Made by a program: the position numbers and the translations under genes. Positions 1 to 8,902 of a stretch of DNA of 64,000 bases are shown here, in pieces. Numbering within the stretch: position 1 is the first letter of the stretch; every line of letters begins with the position of its first letter. The notes under the pieces were generated by a model. It was not told the DNA's origin, did no database searches, and saw only the letters and a list, made by a program, of their open reading frames with translations. Source of the DNA: Cellvibrionaceae bacterium (GTDB lineage: Bacteria > Pseudomonadota > Gammaproteobacteria > Pseudomonadales > Cellvibrionaceae). The DNA lies in NCBI GenBank assembly GCA_021151825.1, contig JAGKWQ010000007.1, forward strand, positions 62,001 through 126,000, given 5' to 3'.

Positions 1-123
1 AAGAAGCTGGATCTTAAGATAAGACGGAAAATGATGCCGTTATCTGTCGCTGTTCTTTCGTTAGCAGCTTTGTATTTTCTGTTTATGTTTTGGGCTGTTT
101 ATTTGCCAGCGTTTAATCTTTAA
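1..123 (+). CDS. C-terminal end of an integral membrane protein (partial)
   Basis: Frame 1 is open from the window edge to a TAA at 121-123 and gives the last 40 residues of a protein. They are a basic stretch followed by one hydrophobic helix ending in YLPAFNL. That ending resembles the C-terminus of type II secretion / type IV pilus inner-membrane F (PilC/GspF/MshG) proteins, which often end in a helix followed by a YLPIF-like motif. This is a resemblance only; the rest of the gene lies outside the window. Confidence 0.45.
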   Translation, partial: KKLDLKIRRKMMPLSVAVLSLAALYFLFMFWAVYLPAFNL

Positions 124-237
124 TTGTTGTGATTTTGTGATGTGCTATTAGATGCTTCAGGTGGTGTTTTTGCGGGAAAAATTACCACGCATTGTTGGAT
201 AAGTGTTGGAAAATAGAAAACTCTGTTAGGGGGAAAT

Positions 238-702
238 ATGGCTCATCAATATACGACAGAAGTGGTTTGGAATCGCGGAGACCAAATTTTTTCAGATAAT
301 AAATATAGCAGAGCTCATTTATTGAAATTCGACGGTGGTATTGAAGTTCAAGGATCTTCCTCACCACTGGTTGTACCTTTGCCTTATTCTGTGGAAAACG
401 CTATTGACCCGGAAGAGGCGTTTATCTCGTCATTATCAAGCTGTCATATGCTGTGGTTTTTATCTATCGCGGTAAAGCATGGTTTTGTGGTGGATTCCTA
501 TCATGATAATGCCGTTGGTGTTATGACGATGAATGAAAGGAAAAAGCTCTGGGTTTCAGAAGTCACTCTTAATCCATTCGTGGTTTTCTCGGGGGCAAAA
601 ATTCCAGCACAGGAAGACATTCTACGAATGCATGATGAGGCACATGAAGAGTGCTTTATTGCTAATTCGGTAAAAAGTGCGGTGCGTATTGTTTCGCAGT
701 AA
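238..702 (+). CDS. OsmC-family protein
   Basis: A 154-residue protein with the OsmC/Ohr fold signature: an N-terminal beta region, then the SSLSSCHMLWFL helix carrying a conserved cysteine (family peroxidatic Cys position), and a C-terminal HEECFIANS segment with the second cysteine. Family members reduce organic or fatty-acid hydroperoxides with thiols in the cytoplasm. Start ATG 238 is preceded by a strong AGGGGGAA ribosome site. It stands alone, with short gaps on both sides. The substrate is not predictable from sequence. Confidence 0.85.
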   Translation: MAHQYTTEVVWNRGDQIFSDNKYSRAHLLKFDGGIEVQGSSSPLVVPLPYSVENAIDPEEAFISSLSSCHMLWFLSIAVKHGFVVDSYHDNAVGVMTMNERKKLWVSEVTLNPFVVFSGAKIPAQEDILRMHDEAHEECFIANSVKSAVRIVSQ

Positions 703-785
703 AAAATACCTCATCCTGATTTTTGTAAAGCCTGGTGATGCAATTTAATGGTATGAATTAACAGTAACGTTTTCGAGATTAACCG

Positions 786-1241
786 ATGGGCAATGAATCT
801 CTATTAATCAAAGGTGACGAGCTTCTTGAAGGTGGTCATTATGATGAAGCTTTCGCTACTTTTCTTGAGGCTGCTACCGCAGGGTGTGCTCATTCAATGT
901 TGCGTTTGGGATTAATGTACACGCGAGGAGAGGGTGTAAAGTGCGACTACGACAAAGCGATTGAGTGGGAGTTAAAGGCTGCGGAGATGGGAGAGGTGAT
1001 TGCCTATTTGAATCTTGGGATATCGTACAGAATCAAAGGCGATATTCTCAGTGCTAAATGTTGGTTTGAAAAAGCCATTGGTGGTGGTGACGGTAGTGCC
1101 GCTATCGAGCTTGCAAAGCTTTATATGGTGAGTGCCAAAGAAAAGGCCAAAGTTTGGAAGTATTTAAATTTTGCGATCAATGCGGAAAATATGTGTGAAG
1201 CAGATATTGATGAGGCCAGGGAATTGCTTACAAAGCTATAG
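786..1241 (+). CDS. Sel1-repeat (TPR-like) protein
   Basis: A 151-residue protein built from Sel1-like helical repeats: a repeat with GLMYTRGEGV at about residues 40-58, one with LNLGISYRIKGD at about 77-90, and a degenerate third. Sel1 repeats mediate protein-protein contacts. There is no signal peptide or membrane helix, so it is probably cytoplasmic. The ribosome site before ATG 786 is weak (GAGATT). No partner is suggested by the neighbours. Confidence 0.75.
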   Translation: MGNESLLIKGDELLEGGHYDEAFATFLEAATAGCAHSMLRLGLMYTRGEGVKCDYDKAIEWELKAAEMGEVIAYLNLGISYRIKGDILSAKCWFEKAIGGGDGSAAIELAKLYMVSAKEKAKVWKYLNFAINAENMCEADIDEARELLTKL

Positions 1242-1293
1242 CTTTAGGTAGATCGTATATGTGTTGCGTTTATAAAAATCAAGGCAAATAAAA

Positions 1294-1668
1294 ATGGCAA
1301 AAAATCCTCCGTCTACAATTCCTGAATATATCCAGGCTGCTCCAGTTGAAGGGCATGCGCATTTATATCAGTTATATGAATTGCTCAAGAGTGTTGCACC
1401 AGAAGTGGAAGAGGCGATTAAGTGGGGTACTCCTTTTTTTATAGAGCCACGGTTTGTGTTTGCTTTTTCTGCGCACAAAGCGCACCTGAGTTTCGCTCCA
1501 CCTGCTGCGGTAATGGCAGCATTTGGTGCAGAATTGAAAGCACATAAAACCACTCAAAACACACTTCAGGTTCCTTACAAAAAACCATTGCCAGATGATT
1601 TAATTCGTCGAATGGCAGAATGTAGTTTGAAGCTTGTTAGTGAGCGTAAAGATGATTCTTTTTGGTAG
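1294..1668 (+). CDS. DUF1801-family (YdhG-like) protein
   Basis: A 124-residue small protein with the DUF1801 pattern: IPEYIQAAP near the N-terminus, an EEAIKWGTPFF segment, AFSAHKAHLSF in the middle and a PLPDDLIRRM helix at the C-terminus. The fold resembles the frataxin-like YdhG group sometimes annotated as iron chaperones; the activity is unproven. It precedes a second gene carrying a related domain (1741-2343), suggesting tandem paralogous domains. The ribosome site is weak. Confidence 0.75.
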   Translation: MAKNPPSTIPEYIQAAPVEGHAHLYQLYELLKSVAPEVEEAIKWGTPFFIEPRFVFAFSAHKAHLSFAPPAAVMAAFGAELKAHKTTQNTLQVPYKKPLPDDLIRRMAECSLKLVSERKDDSFW

Positions 1669-1740
1669 TTGTATGCCAATAATATTGTTTCTGAAGCAAT
1701 ATTATTGTGTATGAATAATTAAATACGATAGGAGTCTACA

Positions 1741-2343
1741 GTGAGTAAAGACACCAAGACCAATACAAACCCCAAAGTCGATGCATTTTTAGGCGGGGCA
1801 AAAAACTGGCAGGCAGAATTTGAAAAATTGCGCGCAATAGCTCTCGGTTGTAATTTGACCGAAGAGCTGAAATGGGGGCAGCCTTGTTATACTTTAGATA
1901 AGACTAATATTGTTTTGATTCACGGCTTTAAAGAATATTGCGCCTTTTTATTTTTTAAAGGTGCGTTGATCAAAGATCCAAAAAATATTCTGGTCCAGCA
2001 AACTGATAATGTGCAAGCAGCGCGGCAGATTCGTTTTACCAGTGCCGAGCAAATTGAGAAGATGAAAAGCACTTTGAAAGCGTATATTCGCGAAGCGATT
2101 GAAGTGGAAAAGGCAGGATTGAGTGTCGAGTTTAAAAAGACCGAAGAGTTTGCAGTTCCTGAAGAGTTCCAAAAGCAGCTTGATGAAACACCGGGATTAA
2201 AAGACGCATTCGAAGCATTAACGCCGGGCCGCCAGCGAGGTTACCTGCTTCATTTCTCCGCTGCCAAACAATCCAAAACCCGCGAAGCCAGAATCGAAAA
2301 ATGCATTCCTATGATTTTTGATGGGCTGGGGTTAAATGATTAA
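1741..2343 (+). CDS. YdeI-family protein with DUF1801 domain
   Basis: A 200-residue protein. The N-terminal half repeats the DUF1801 theme (EELKWGQPCYTL then a hydrophobic strand) and the C-terminal half has the YdeI / OmpD-associated pattern LTPGRQRGYLLHFSAAKQSKTREARIEKC. In other bacteria YdeI-type proteins are linked to stress or cationic-peptide resistance; the mechanism is unknown. The GTG start at 1741 is supported by AGGAGT seven bases upstream. It converges with the sigma-54 regulator, whose stop is five bases away. Confidence 0.8.
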   Translation: MSKDTKTNTNPKVDAFLGGAKNWQAEFEKLRAIALGCNLTEELKWGQPCYTLDKTNIVLIHGFKEYCAFLFFKGALIKDPKNILVQQTDNVQAARQIRFTSAEQIEKMKSTLKAYIREAIEVEKAGLSVEFKKTEEFAVPEEFQKQLDETPGLKDAFEALTPGRQRGYLLHFSAAKQSKTREARIEKCIPMIFDGLGLND

Positions 2344-2347
2344 CAGG

Positions 2348-4252
2348 TTATTGCTTTAGCCCCAATCGTTTAATGCGTGAAGCCAATGTCGTTGGCTTCA
2401 GTTTTAATAACGCTGCCGCTCCATCATCACCAAATAATTTCCATTCACATTGTTCAAGTGCAGCTAGCATGTTGCGTTTTACGCGTTCTTGCATTTCATC
2501 ATCGGCGATAATACCTTCCTCGATAGGTGATATTTCTTTCGTTGCAATTTCAGGTTTGCCGATGGTGAGCGGTAAATCGATGGCAACGCGCCCTTGATGG
2601 GATGTTATCGCGGCTCGCTCCATAACATTTTGCAATTCACGAATATTTCCTGGCCAGTTGTAAGTTTGCAATGGCTTCAGATCGCTTTGGCGTAATTTGC
2701 AGTCCTTTTTATTGAATTTTTGACTGGCTTGCTCAAGGAAGTGAGTAGCGAGCAAATTTATGTCTGTACCGCGCTCACGTAGCGGTGGCGAATGAATGGG
2801 GAATACGTTCAAACGAAAATATAAATCTTCGCGGAAACGATGAGCCTCAGATTCCTTTTTTAAATCCCTGTTGGTAGCGGTAATTATCCGCACATCCACA
2901 TTGCGGGTTTTTTCTTCGCCGACACGTTCGAGCTGTCCCTCTTGTAATACGCGCAACAATTTACTTTGTAGCTCTAGTGGAATCTCTCCCACTTCATCTA
3001 GAAATAAAGTGCCACCATTGGCTAGTTCAAAACGGCCAATGCGGTCGCGCACCGCTCCAGTGAATGCACCGCGAATATGACCAAAAAATTCGCTTTCAAA
3101 TAATTCATGGGGAATTGCGGCGCAATTAACGCGAATCATGGGTTTATCTTTGCGATTACTTGCGTCGTGAATAGCGCGTGCAATTAATTCTTTTCCAGTG
3201 CCGGATTCACCAGTGATCAATACCGCAGCTTCGGTTTGTGCAACCAATTCGATTTGTTGGTGGATGCGTTTTATTGCAGTGCTTTCACCGATAATGCCGT
3301 GATAGCGTTGTTCGATTAATATTTCCTGTTGCAAATACGCGTTCTCATCTTCAAGGCGCGCTTTTAATTCACTCACTTCTTTTAATGCATCGCGCAATTG
3401 CTTTTCGGTTTCCATGCGTTGGCTGATATCGCGAAATACAACTACCGCACCAATAATGCTACCTTCAGAAATAATCGGCGTGCTGGTAAATTCAACGGGG
3501 AAGGGGGTGCCGTCGTGTTTCCAAAATACTTCCTGAATTCCCTCATGTACTACGCCATCGCGAATCGCCGCGTAAATTGGGCATTCTTCAACGGGATAAT
3601 GGGTTCCATCATCGTGGGTGTGATGGTGTACATAATGAATATTTTGGCCGAGAACATCGCCATCGGTGCGGCCAAGCAAACGTTTTGCAGCTGGATTGAT
3701 AAATGTGCACAGGCCGTTGGTATCCACACAATAAATACCATCACCAACTGAGGTGAGCATCAATAAATTTTCACGTTCGCCTTGTTGGAAAATTGATTGC
3801 AGATGCTTCCATTCCAGAATGCCATTGCGCGCGAGGCGATCTGCATCGGCTTTGTCGCGTTGGCGCTCTTCAGAATCAATATCCTTGATCGATACCACCA
3901 AATATTCACGCCCTTTAATAACAGTGCGCGATGCCGATAGCTCCACCGGAATGTGCATATCATTTTTCAATCGGCAGGAGATGCGTTTGCTTTTAGCATG
4001 GCCGCGCTGCAATGCCTCTTGGGTGAAAACAATCAGCTGGCCCAGCTCGCGTCCATGAATGTAGGAGATGGACATTTTGAGGATTTCCTGCCGATCAAAC
4101 CCGAGCATTTGTGTGGCTGCAATATTGCAGTCGATGTACTTGTTTTCCAGCGGGTCGAGCAGCATCAGTGGCTCGGGGCATTGCTCAAACGCCGCATTGC
4201 GCATCCAGTAGGCAAGACGGCCCCATTCTTCAGATGAATCAGTATCGAACAT
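2348..4252 (-). CDS. nitA: Sigma-54-dependent enhancer-binding regulator with two PAS domains (Nit1C activator)
   Basis: A 634-residue activator: PAS 1 at about 15-125, PAS 2 at about 160-285, a short coiled coil at 285-315, then an AAA+ domain with Walker A GESGTGKE (348-355), the sigma-54 contact loop GAFTGA (395-400) and Walker B GTLFLDE (414-420). A Fis-type helix-turn-helix lies in the last 35 residues. There is no receiver domain, so sensing probably runs through the PAS domains (small molecule, haem or redox). It is divergent from the nitrilase cluster, whose promoter has a sigma-54 signature and palindromes upstream, so I infer it controls that cluster. The symbol follows my recollection of Nit1C naming and is less certain than the function. 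Confidence 0.9.
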   Translation of the reverse strand: MFDTDSSEEWGRLAYWMRNAAFEQCPEPLMLLDPLENKYIDCNIAATQMLGFDRQEILKMSISYIHGRELGQLIVFTQEALQRGHAKSKRISCRLKNDMHIPVELSASRTVIKGREYLVVSIKDIDSEERQRDKADADRLARNGILEWKHLQSIFQQGERENLLMLTSVGDGIYCVDTNGLCTFINPAAKRLLGRTDGDVLGQNIHYVHHHTHDDGTHYPVEECPIYAAIRDGVVHEGIQEVFWKHDGTPFPVEFTSTPIISEGSIIGAVVVFRDISQRMETEKQLRDALKEVSELKARLEDENAYLQQEILIEQRYHGIIGESTAIKRIHQQIELVAQTEAAVLITGESGTGKELIARAIHDASNRKDKPMIRVNCAAIPHELFESEFFGHIRGAFTGAVRDRIGRFELANGGTLFLDEVGEIPLELQSKLLRVLQEGQLERVGEEKTRNVDVRIITATNRDLKKESEAHRFREDLYFRLNVFPIHSPPLRERGTDINLLATHFLEQASQKFNKKDCKLRQSDLKPLQTYNWPGNIRELQNVMERAAITSHQGRVAIDLPLTIGKPEIATKEISPIEEGIIADDEMQERVKRNMLAALEQCEWKLFGDDGAAALLKLKPTTLASRIKRLGLKQ

Positions 4253-4282
4253 AACGGGGTCCCGGTGTCGTGTGGATGTGCC

Positions 4283-4338
4283 TACTCATTTGCGTAATGA
4301 CATGCTACGCAAATGAGTATTGCTATGCAATTGCGTAG
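4283..4338. promoter_or_regulatory. Palindromic upstream activating sites for the Nit1C sigma-54 promoter
   Basis: A perfect inverted repeat with 14-base arms (TACTCATTTGCGTA at 4283-4296 and its complement at 4306-4319, 9-base spacer) is followed by a second dyad, CTATGCAATTGCGTAG at 4323-4338, with one mismatched pair. The word TTGCGTA/TACGCAA or a one-base variant occurs four times. The sites lie about 120-175 bases upstream of the sigma-54 promoter and just upstream of the divergent activator gene, the usual enhancer position for a Fis-HTH activator. Confidence 0.75.
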
Positions 4339-4458
4339 TGAAAATTTCTTGTTTTTCGAATGCTCAATTAGTCATATCAATTTTCCATGATTATTAACTT
4401 ATTGTTTTTATTGAGTAAAATTTTATTTGGCTAAACTGAGTGTCACTTTGGTCAGCGC

Positions 4459-4474
4459 TGGTACGGATGTCGCA
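4459..4474 (+). promoter_or_regulatory. Sigma-54 (-24/-12) promoter of the Nit1C cluster
   Basis: TGGTACGGATGTCGCA matches the TGGCAC-N5-TTGCA consensus, with the invariant GG and GC exactly ten bases apart (GG 4460-4461, GC 4472-4473). Transcription would start near 4484, leaving a leader of about 50 bases before ATG 4536. This also argues against the in-frame TTG at 4491 as the start codon. Confidence 0.8.
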
Positions 4475-4535
4475 ATAGGGGTAGTACGACTTGAATGAAG
4501 TCGCTCAACCTAACCCCAATTACGAGGAAACAGCT

Positions 4536-5018
4536 ATGCCAGCCGTGGATATTCCCCATTATCAAACCGGTGACTTTCTGGTCGATTACGAAGAAAAAGT
4601 ATTTGAGGATGTGCAAGCTGAACCGGGCGCAAAAGCGCTGCTGACCTTTCATACCGTAGCTTTTGAGGGCTCGATCGGTTTGGTGAATCTGCTGCAAGCC
4701 AAACGCATTTTGCGTAAAGGCTTTGAAACCAAAATTCTGCTTTACGGCCCGGGTGTTTTGTTGGGTGTGCAACGCGGCTTCCCTACGTTAGGTGCGGAAG
4801 CATTTCCCGGGCATCTCGCCTACAACGCGCAATTAAAAGCCTTCATGGCGGAAGGCGGTGAAGTTTACGCCTGCCGTTTTGCATTGCAGGCACTTTACGG
4901 CCAAACCGAAAAAGCGTTGATTGAAGGCATTCGCCCGATTAATCCGCTCGACGTAATGGATCTGCAATTGTTGATGCGTCGTGAAAATGCATTTGTTGTC
5001 CACACCTGGACGACGTGA
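4536..5018 (+). CDS. nitB: MSMEG_0572-family nitrogen-starvation protein, first Nit1C gene
   Basis: About 160 residues with the MSMEG_0572/Sll0783-type pattern: LLTFHTVAFEGSIGLVNLLQAKRILRKGF and GPGVLLGVQRGFPTLGAEAFPG. ATG 4536 was chosen because ACGAGGAAA lies just upstream and the predicted sigma-54 start is near 4484; the reading frame itself is open further upstream. Family members are conserved only within Nit1-type clusters, and the fold looks DsrE-like. Its reaction is unknown; it is the first gene of the cluster that ends at 10558. Confidence 0.85.
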   Translation: MPAVDIPHYQTGDFLVDYEEKVFEDVQAEPGAKALLTFHTVAFEGSIGLVNLLQAKRILRKGFETKILLYGPGVLLGVQRGFPTLGAEAFPGHLAYNAQLKAFMAEGGEVYACRFALQALYGQTEKALIEGIRPINPLDVMDLQLLMRRENAFVVHTWTT

Positions 5019-5102
5019 TTTTTATTGTGCAATTTTTCTAATTGTTTTTTATCGACCAGTCTTTTTTCTACATTAAATTTTTAAATCAAATCAGGGTTTC
5101 CT

Positions 5103-6140
5103 ATGAACAAAGTCGTGGCTGCTGCCGTTCAGTGCAGCCCGGTGCTTTACTCCTGCGCCGGAACTGTAAATAAAATTTGCGAGTGGATTGCAGATTTGGG
5201 CAAACAAGGAGTAGAGCTAGCGGTGTTCGCGGAAACCCTGGTGCCTTATTACCCATACTTTTCTTTTATCCAGGCGCCTTGTGCAATGGGCGCACAACAT
5301 TTGTTGTTGATGCAGGAATCAGTAGAGGTTCCCTCCATCTATACACAACAAATTGCCGCTGCAGCAAAAGCAGCGAAGATGGTTGTATCAGTTGGTATTA
5401 ACGAGCGCGACGGTGGTTCAATTTATAACGCGCAATTGTTATTCGATGCGGACGGTCAACTTGTTCAGCACCGCCGCAAAATTACGCCGACATTCCATGA
5501 GCGAATGGTGTGGGGGCAGGGTGACGGCTCTGGTTTGTGCGCGGTAGATACCGCCGTTGGCCGCGTTGGTTCGCTTGCGTGTTGGGAGCATTACAATCCG
5601 CTCGCGCGTTATGCACTGATGGCAGATCGCGAACAAATTCATGTGAGTATGTTTCCCGGCTCATTGGTTGGTGAAATTTTTGCCGAGCAAATTGAAGCCA
5701 CCATTCGCCATCACGCGTTGGAATCCGGTTGCTTTGTGGTAAATGCGACTGGTTGGTTAACGCAGGAACAGCAAGCACAAATTGTGGCAGATACTGGTGG
5801 CCCCATCGCTGCAATTAGCGGTGGTTGTTTTACTGCAATTGTTTCACCGGAAGGGAGGTTACTTGGTACTCCGTTGCGCAGTGATTCCGGCGAGGGCGCG
5901 TGCATCGCCGAATTGGATTTTAATCTCATCAATAAACGCAAACGCATGATGGATTCGGTGGGGCATTACAGTCGCCCTGAATTGCTCAGTTTGCTGATCG
6001 ATAAAACTCCGACAAGTCATACGCATCCGCTAAAACAACCCGTTACACCAACAGAAAAAAGTGAACCACAAGAAATTGCGGCGGCGTTAACTTTTGTATC
6101 ACCAGTTTCAAATGCAAACCATTTCAGTGCAAGCAATTGA
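5103..6140 (+). CDS. nitC: Nitrilase, Nit6803/NitC family
   Basis: A 345-residue nitrilase (EC 3.5.5 group; nitrile plus water to acid and ammonia). The catalytic triad is visible: Glu44 in AETLVPYYPY, Lys126 in RRKITPTFHE and Cys160 in GSLACWEHYNPL. Length and motifs fit the Nit6803 branch. In Pseudomonas fluorescens NCIMB 11764 the equivalent cluster is needed for growth on cyanide, as I recall. The C-terminal 40 residues are low complexity and probably variable. A gap of 84 bases separates it from the preceding gene; same transcription unit. Confidence 0.95.
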   Translation: MNKVVAAAVQCSPVLYSCAGTVNKICEWIADLGKQGVELAVFAETLVPYYPYFSFIQAPCAMGAQHLLLMQESVEVPSIYTQQIAAAAKAAKMVVSVGINERDGGSIYNAQLLFDADGQLVQHRRKITPTFHERMVWGQGDGSGLCAVDTAVGRVGSLACWEHYNPLARYALMADREQIHVSMFPGSLVGEIFAEQIEATIRHHALESGCFVVNATGWLTQEQQAQIVADTGGPIAAISGGCFTAIVSPEGRLLGTPLRSDSGEGACIAELDFNLINKRKRMMDSVGHYSRPELLSLLIDKTPTSHTHPLKQPVTPTEKSEPQEIAAALTFVSPVSNANHFSASN

Positions 6141-6211
6141 TCCTTGATAGCAATTCATTAGTAACGCGTCATTAGTCACTTTCTATTAGTAGTTAGGGGA
6201 GAATTCTGATC

Positions 6212-7336
6212 ATGGCATTGAGCAGTCAGCAATTAACGCAAATCCAAACACGTGGCCTGCGTTGGGTGGATGAAAGCAATCTTGGATTGACGCGCGCGGG
6301 CGGCGCAGGGCCAACGGATCACAAAGCGTTTGATTTCACTAGCCAGACCAGCATGATTCCGGTCTTTAACGAACAAATCCAGCGCTCACCATTCAGTGCT
6401 AAAGCCGATGCCAATCATGAGCAAGTTTTAATTTTCGAGAATGAAAAGTTAATTGCTGAAGCGGCTATGCCGGGGCGACCAAAATTTTATGAGTTAACCA
6501 CGGAAGATGGAATTCCTTACTGGAAAATCGCAACACTGCACAGCAAAGATGTGTTGGCGACAACCGTGCTGCAGGAGTGTGTGCGCTATCGCAATCGCGA
6601 CACTTCCTGCCAATTTTGTGCGATTGAAGAATCGTTAAAAAATGGCAAAACCATCGCCCGTAAAACCCCGCAACAATTGGCAGAAGTCGCACGCGCAGCA
6701 GTAGAGCTTGATGGCGTAACCCAAATGATTATGACCACCGGCACACCCAAAACATTGGATCGCGGTGCGGCGGTGTTAGTGGAGTCTGCGCGCGCGGTGC
6801 GTGCGCTGGTGGATATTCCCATTCAAGCGCAGTGTGAGCCGCCGGATGATGATGTGTGGTTTCAACGATTAAAAGATGCCGGCGTAGATGCACTCGGAAT
6901 GCATCTGGAAGCGGTGAGTGATCGTGTGCGAAAAAATATTATGCCTGGCAAAGCCAGTGTTCCGCTCAGCCGTTATATGTCGGCTTTTGAAGCGGCGGTT
7001 GCAGTTTTTGGTCGCGGAAATGTAAGTACTTATATTCTCGCGGGCTTGGGTGATAGCGAAGATGAAATCCTCGCGATGAGTAAGCAATTAATTGAGCTAG
7101 GCGTTTATCCCTTTGTAGTTCCTTTTGTACCCGTTGCAGGCACACCGCTTGAACATCACCCCATGCCCGGTGCTGACATGCTTGACCGGTTATTTAAACA
7201 ACTCGGTCCTGCGTTAGTGCACGCCGGTATTCAATCGGATTCGCTCAAAGCAGGTTGCGCAAAATGTGGTGCCTGCTCATCACTCAAAAGTTACGAACAG
7301 GAGGTGGCCCATGGCCCGGCTGCAGTATGCGTTTGA
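6212..7336 (+). CDS. nitD: MSMEG_0568-family radical SAM protein
   Basis: A 374-residue biotin-synthase-like radical SAM enzyme. The iron-sulfur cysteines are spaced C123-x9-C133-x2-C136 (ECVRYRNRDTSCQFC), an atypical motif instead of CxxxCxxC. A second cysteine group, KAGCAKCGAC, near the C-terminus could bind another cluster or metal. The QCEPP and GLGDSEDE segments fit the SAM barrel. It is known only as a Nit1-cluster member; the substrate is unknown. The ribosome site AGGGGAGA precedes ATG 6212. It overlaps the next gene by 26 bases, indicating translational coupling. Confidence 0.9.
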   Translation: MALSSQQLTQIQTRGLRWVDESNLGLTRAGGAGPTDHKAFDFTSQTSMIPVFNEQIQRSPFSAKADANHEQVLIFENEKLIAEAAMPGRPKFYELTTEDGIPYWKIATLHSKDVLATTVLQECVRYRNRDTSCQFCAIEESLKNGKTIARKTPQQLAEVARAAVELDGVTQMIMTTGTPKTLDRGAAVLVESARAVRALVDIPIQAQCEPPDDDVWFQRLKDAGVDALGMHLEAVSDRVRKNIMPGKASVPLSRYMSAFEAAVAVFGRGNVSTYILAGLGDSEDEILAMSKQLIELGVYPFVVPFVPVAGTPLEHHPMPGADMLDRLFKQLGPALVHAGIQSDSLKAGCAKCGACSSLKSYEQEVAHGPAAVCV

Positions 7337-7853
7337 TAATCAACAATTTACCGATTTCCGCTCGCAACATATTCAAGTCAAAGTGGCGGAAATGTCGTGG
7401 GAAAAACAGCGTTATTTCGCGTTGCGTAAATCAGTATTTGCACAGGAACAGCAAATCCTGCCGGACAACGAACAGGATGGACAGGATTTTCGCGCTATCG
7501 CGATTGTGGCGCTCGCAACCAATTGTGCCGTGGCCGATGACGTAGTGGGTGCGGTGCGCATTTATCAAGTTGACGATGAAAATGACAGCCTCTGGTTTGG
7601 TGGGCGTCTGTGTGTTGCGCGCGCGTATCGCGGCCACCAATCCATTGGCAAGGCATTAATTAACGAAGCTGTATCGCGCGCAAAAGATTTAGGTTGCACG
7701 CGTTTTCTCGCCAATGTGCAACCGCAAAATGAAACCTATTTTCGTTCGGTTCATTGGCAGACGCTGGGTGTGATTGAAGTGGCAGGTCGGCCCCATGTAC
7801 GCATGCAGGCGGAGTTGGAACATTATCCGTTTATGGTCAGGCATTTATCATGA
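7311..7853 (+). CDS. nitE: MSMEG_0567/Sll0786-family GNAT N-acetyltransferase
   Basis: A 180-residue GNAT protein; the acetyl-CoA loop is seen in RLCVARAYRGHQSIGKALINEA and the family ending in GRPHVRMQAELEHYP. ATG 7311 was chosen over an upstream in-frame codon because CAGGAGGTG sits directly before it. In mycobacteria this domain is fused to the AIR-synthase-like domain in one protein; here the two are split, with ATGA overlap to the next gene, as in cyanobacteria. The acetyl acceptor is unknown. Confidence 0.88.
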   Translation: MARLQYAFDNQQFTDFRSQHIQVKVAEMSWEKQRYFALRKSVFAQEQQILPDNEQDGQDFRAIAIVALATNCAVADDVVGAVRIYQVDDENDSLWFGGRLCVARAYRGHQSIGKALINEAVSRAKDLGCTRFLANVQPQNETYFRSVHWQTLGVIEVAGRPHVRMQAELEHYPFMVRHLS

Positions 7854-8902
7854 ATAGTCTTGTAATAAATCATGACATGAAAAAAACAGGCTGCAATAGT
7901 CGCGGGCATCACCAGCAAAGTGAATTGGAGTTGCTGTGCGATGAGCTGCGCATGTTGCCAGAAATTAAAGCAAAAACGGCAATTAAATTGGCCGCCAGTT
8001 TTTGCGGTGAACAAACCGATTTAACACTTGAGCAGCGCTATGCAATGCCTGGCGATGATTGCGCCGCATTTAAAACCGTTGATGGTTTTCAGTTGTTGGC
8101 AATGGAAGGCATGTTGCCGGATTTTGTGCGCACTGATCCGCGCGCGGCTGGCTGGTCATCGGTGATGGTGAATATCAGTGACATCGCTGCAATGGGGGGC
8201 AGGCCAACAGCCATCGTCAATGCGTATTGGCATAACGATGACGAAGCGAGTGCAGTTTTATTGAAGCATATGAAACGTGCATGCGATGTATTCGGAATTT
8301 ATTTTGCGGGCGGACACAGCAGTATACAACCGGGTTTTTCACCGAACCTTGCAGTTGCAATTACCGGGCACGCAAAAAAATTATTGTCTTGCCATCACAT
8401 CAAGCCTGGGCAACGCTTGTTTATGTTGACAGATTTAACCGGTAGCTGGCATGGCGACTTACCTTATTGGGGTTGCGTACCAGGAAAAACGCCGGAACAA
8501 ATTCGTGCGCAGTGGAATGTGCCGGCAGAATTAGCAGAGGCTGAGTTAGCTGTAGCAGCAAAAGATATTAGCAACGGTGGTTTGCTCGGTACATTGATCA
8601 TGATGTTGGAGTTAACCGGTTGCGGAGCCGTGTTGGATTTAAGTGCAATCCCTCGTCCGGAAGGTGATTTATTTCGTTGGCTACGCGCTTTCCAAAGTTT
8701 CGGTTTTTTACTCGCGGTGGAACCGGAAAAGGTTTCGGCATTATTAAATTATTTTCAGTACTCCCATTTGAGTTGCGCACCGATTGGCAGTTTTACCGGC
8801 GATGGAAAAATCCAGCTTGATCACCTGGGTGTTACTACCGAATTTTGGGATGTCAACAGACAACCGCTCACCGCAATGGGAGTTAACCATGCCGTCGGTT
8901 AA
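7850..8902 (+). CDS. nitF: Sll0787-family AIR synthase-like protein
   Basis: A 350-residue protein related to PurM/SelD/ThiL ATP-using enzymes: GDDCAAFKT (ATP/Mg-binding Asp pair), then SVMVNISDIAAMGGRPTAIVNAYW and KDISNGGLLGTLIMMLELTG. PurM-like enzymes form phosphoryl or cyclised intermediates; the substrate in this cluster is unknown. The start overlaps the GNAT stop (ATGA) and the end overlaps the following gene by 14 bases, so nitE-nitF-nitG are translationally coupled. Confidence 0.9.
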   Translation: MNSLVINHDMKKTGCNSRGHHQQSELELLCDELRMLPEIKAKTAIKLAASFCGEQTDLTLEQRYAMPGDDCAAFKTVDGFQLLAMEGMLPDFVRTDPRAAGWSSVMVNISDIAAMGGRPTAIVNAYWHNDDEASAVLLKHMKRACDVFGIYFAGGHSSIQPGFSPNLAVAITGHAKKLLSCHHIKPGQRLFMLTDLTGSWHGDLPYWGCVPGKTPEQIRAQWNVPAELAEAELAVAAKDISNGGLLGTLIMMLELTGCGAVLDLSAIPRPEGDLFRWLRAFQSFGFLLAVEPEKVSALLNYFQYSHLSCAPIGSFTGDGKIQLDHLGVTTEFWDVNRQPLTAMGVNHAVG

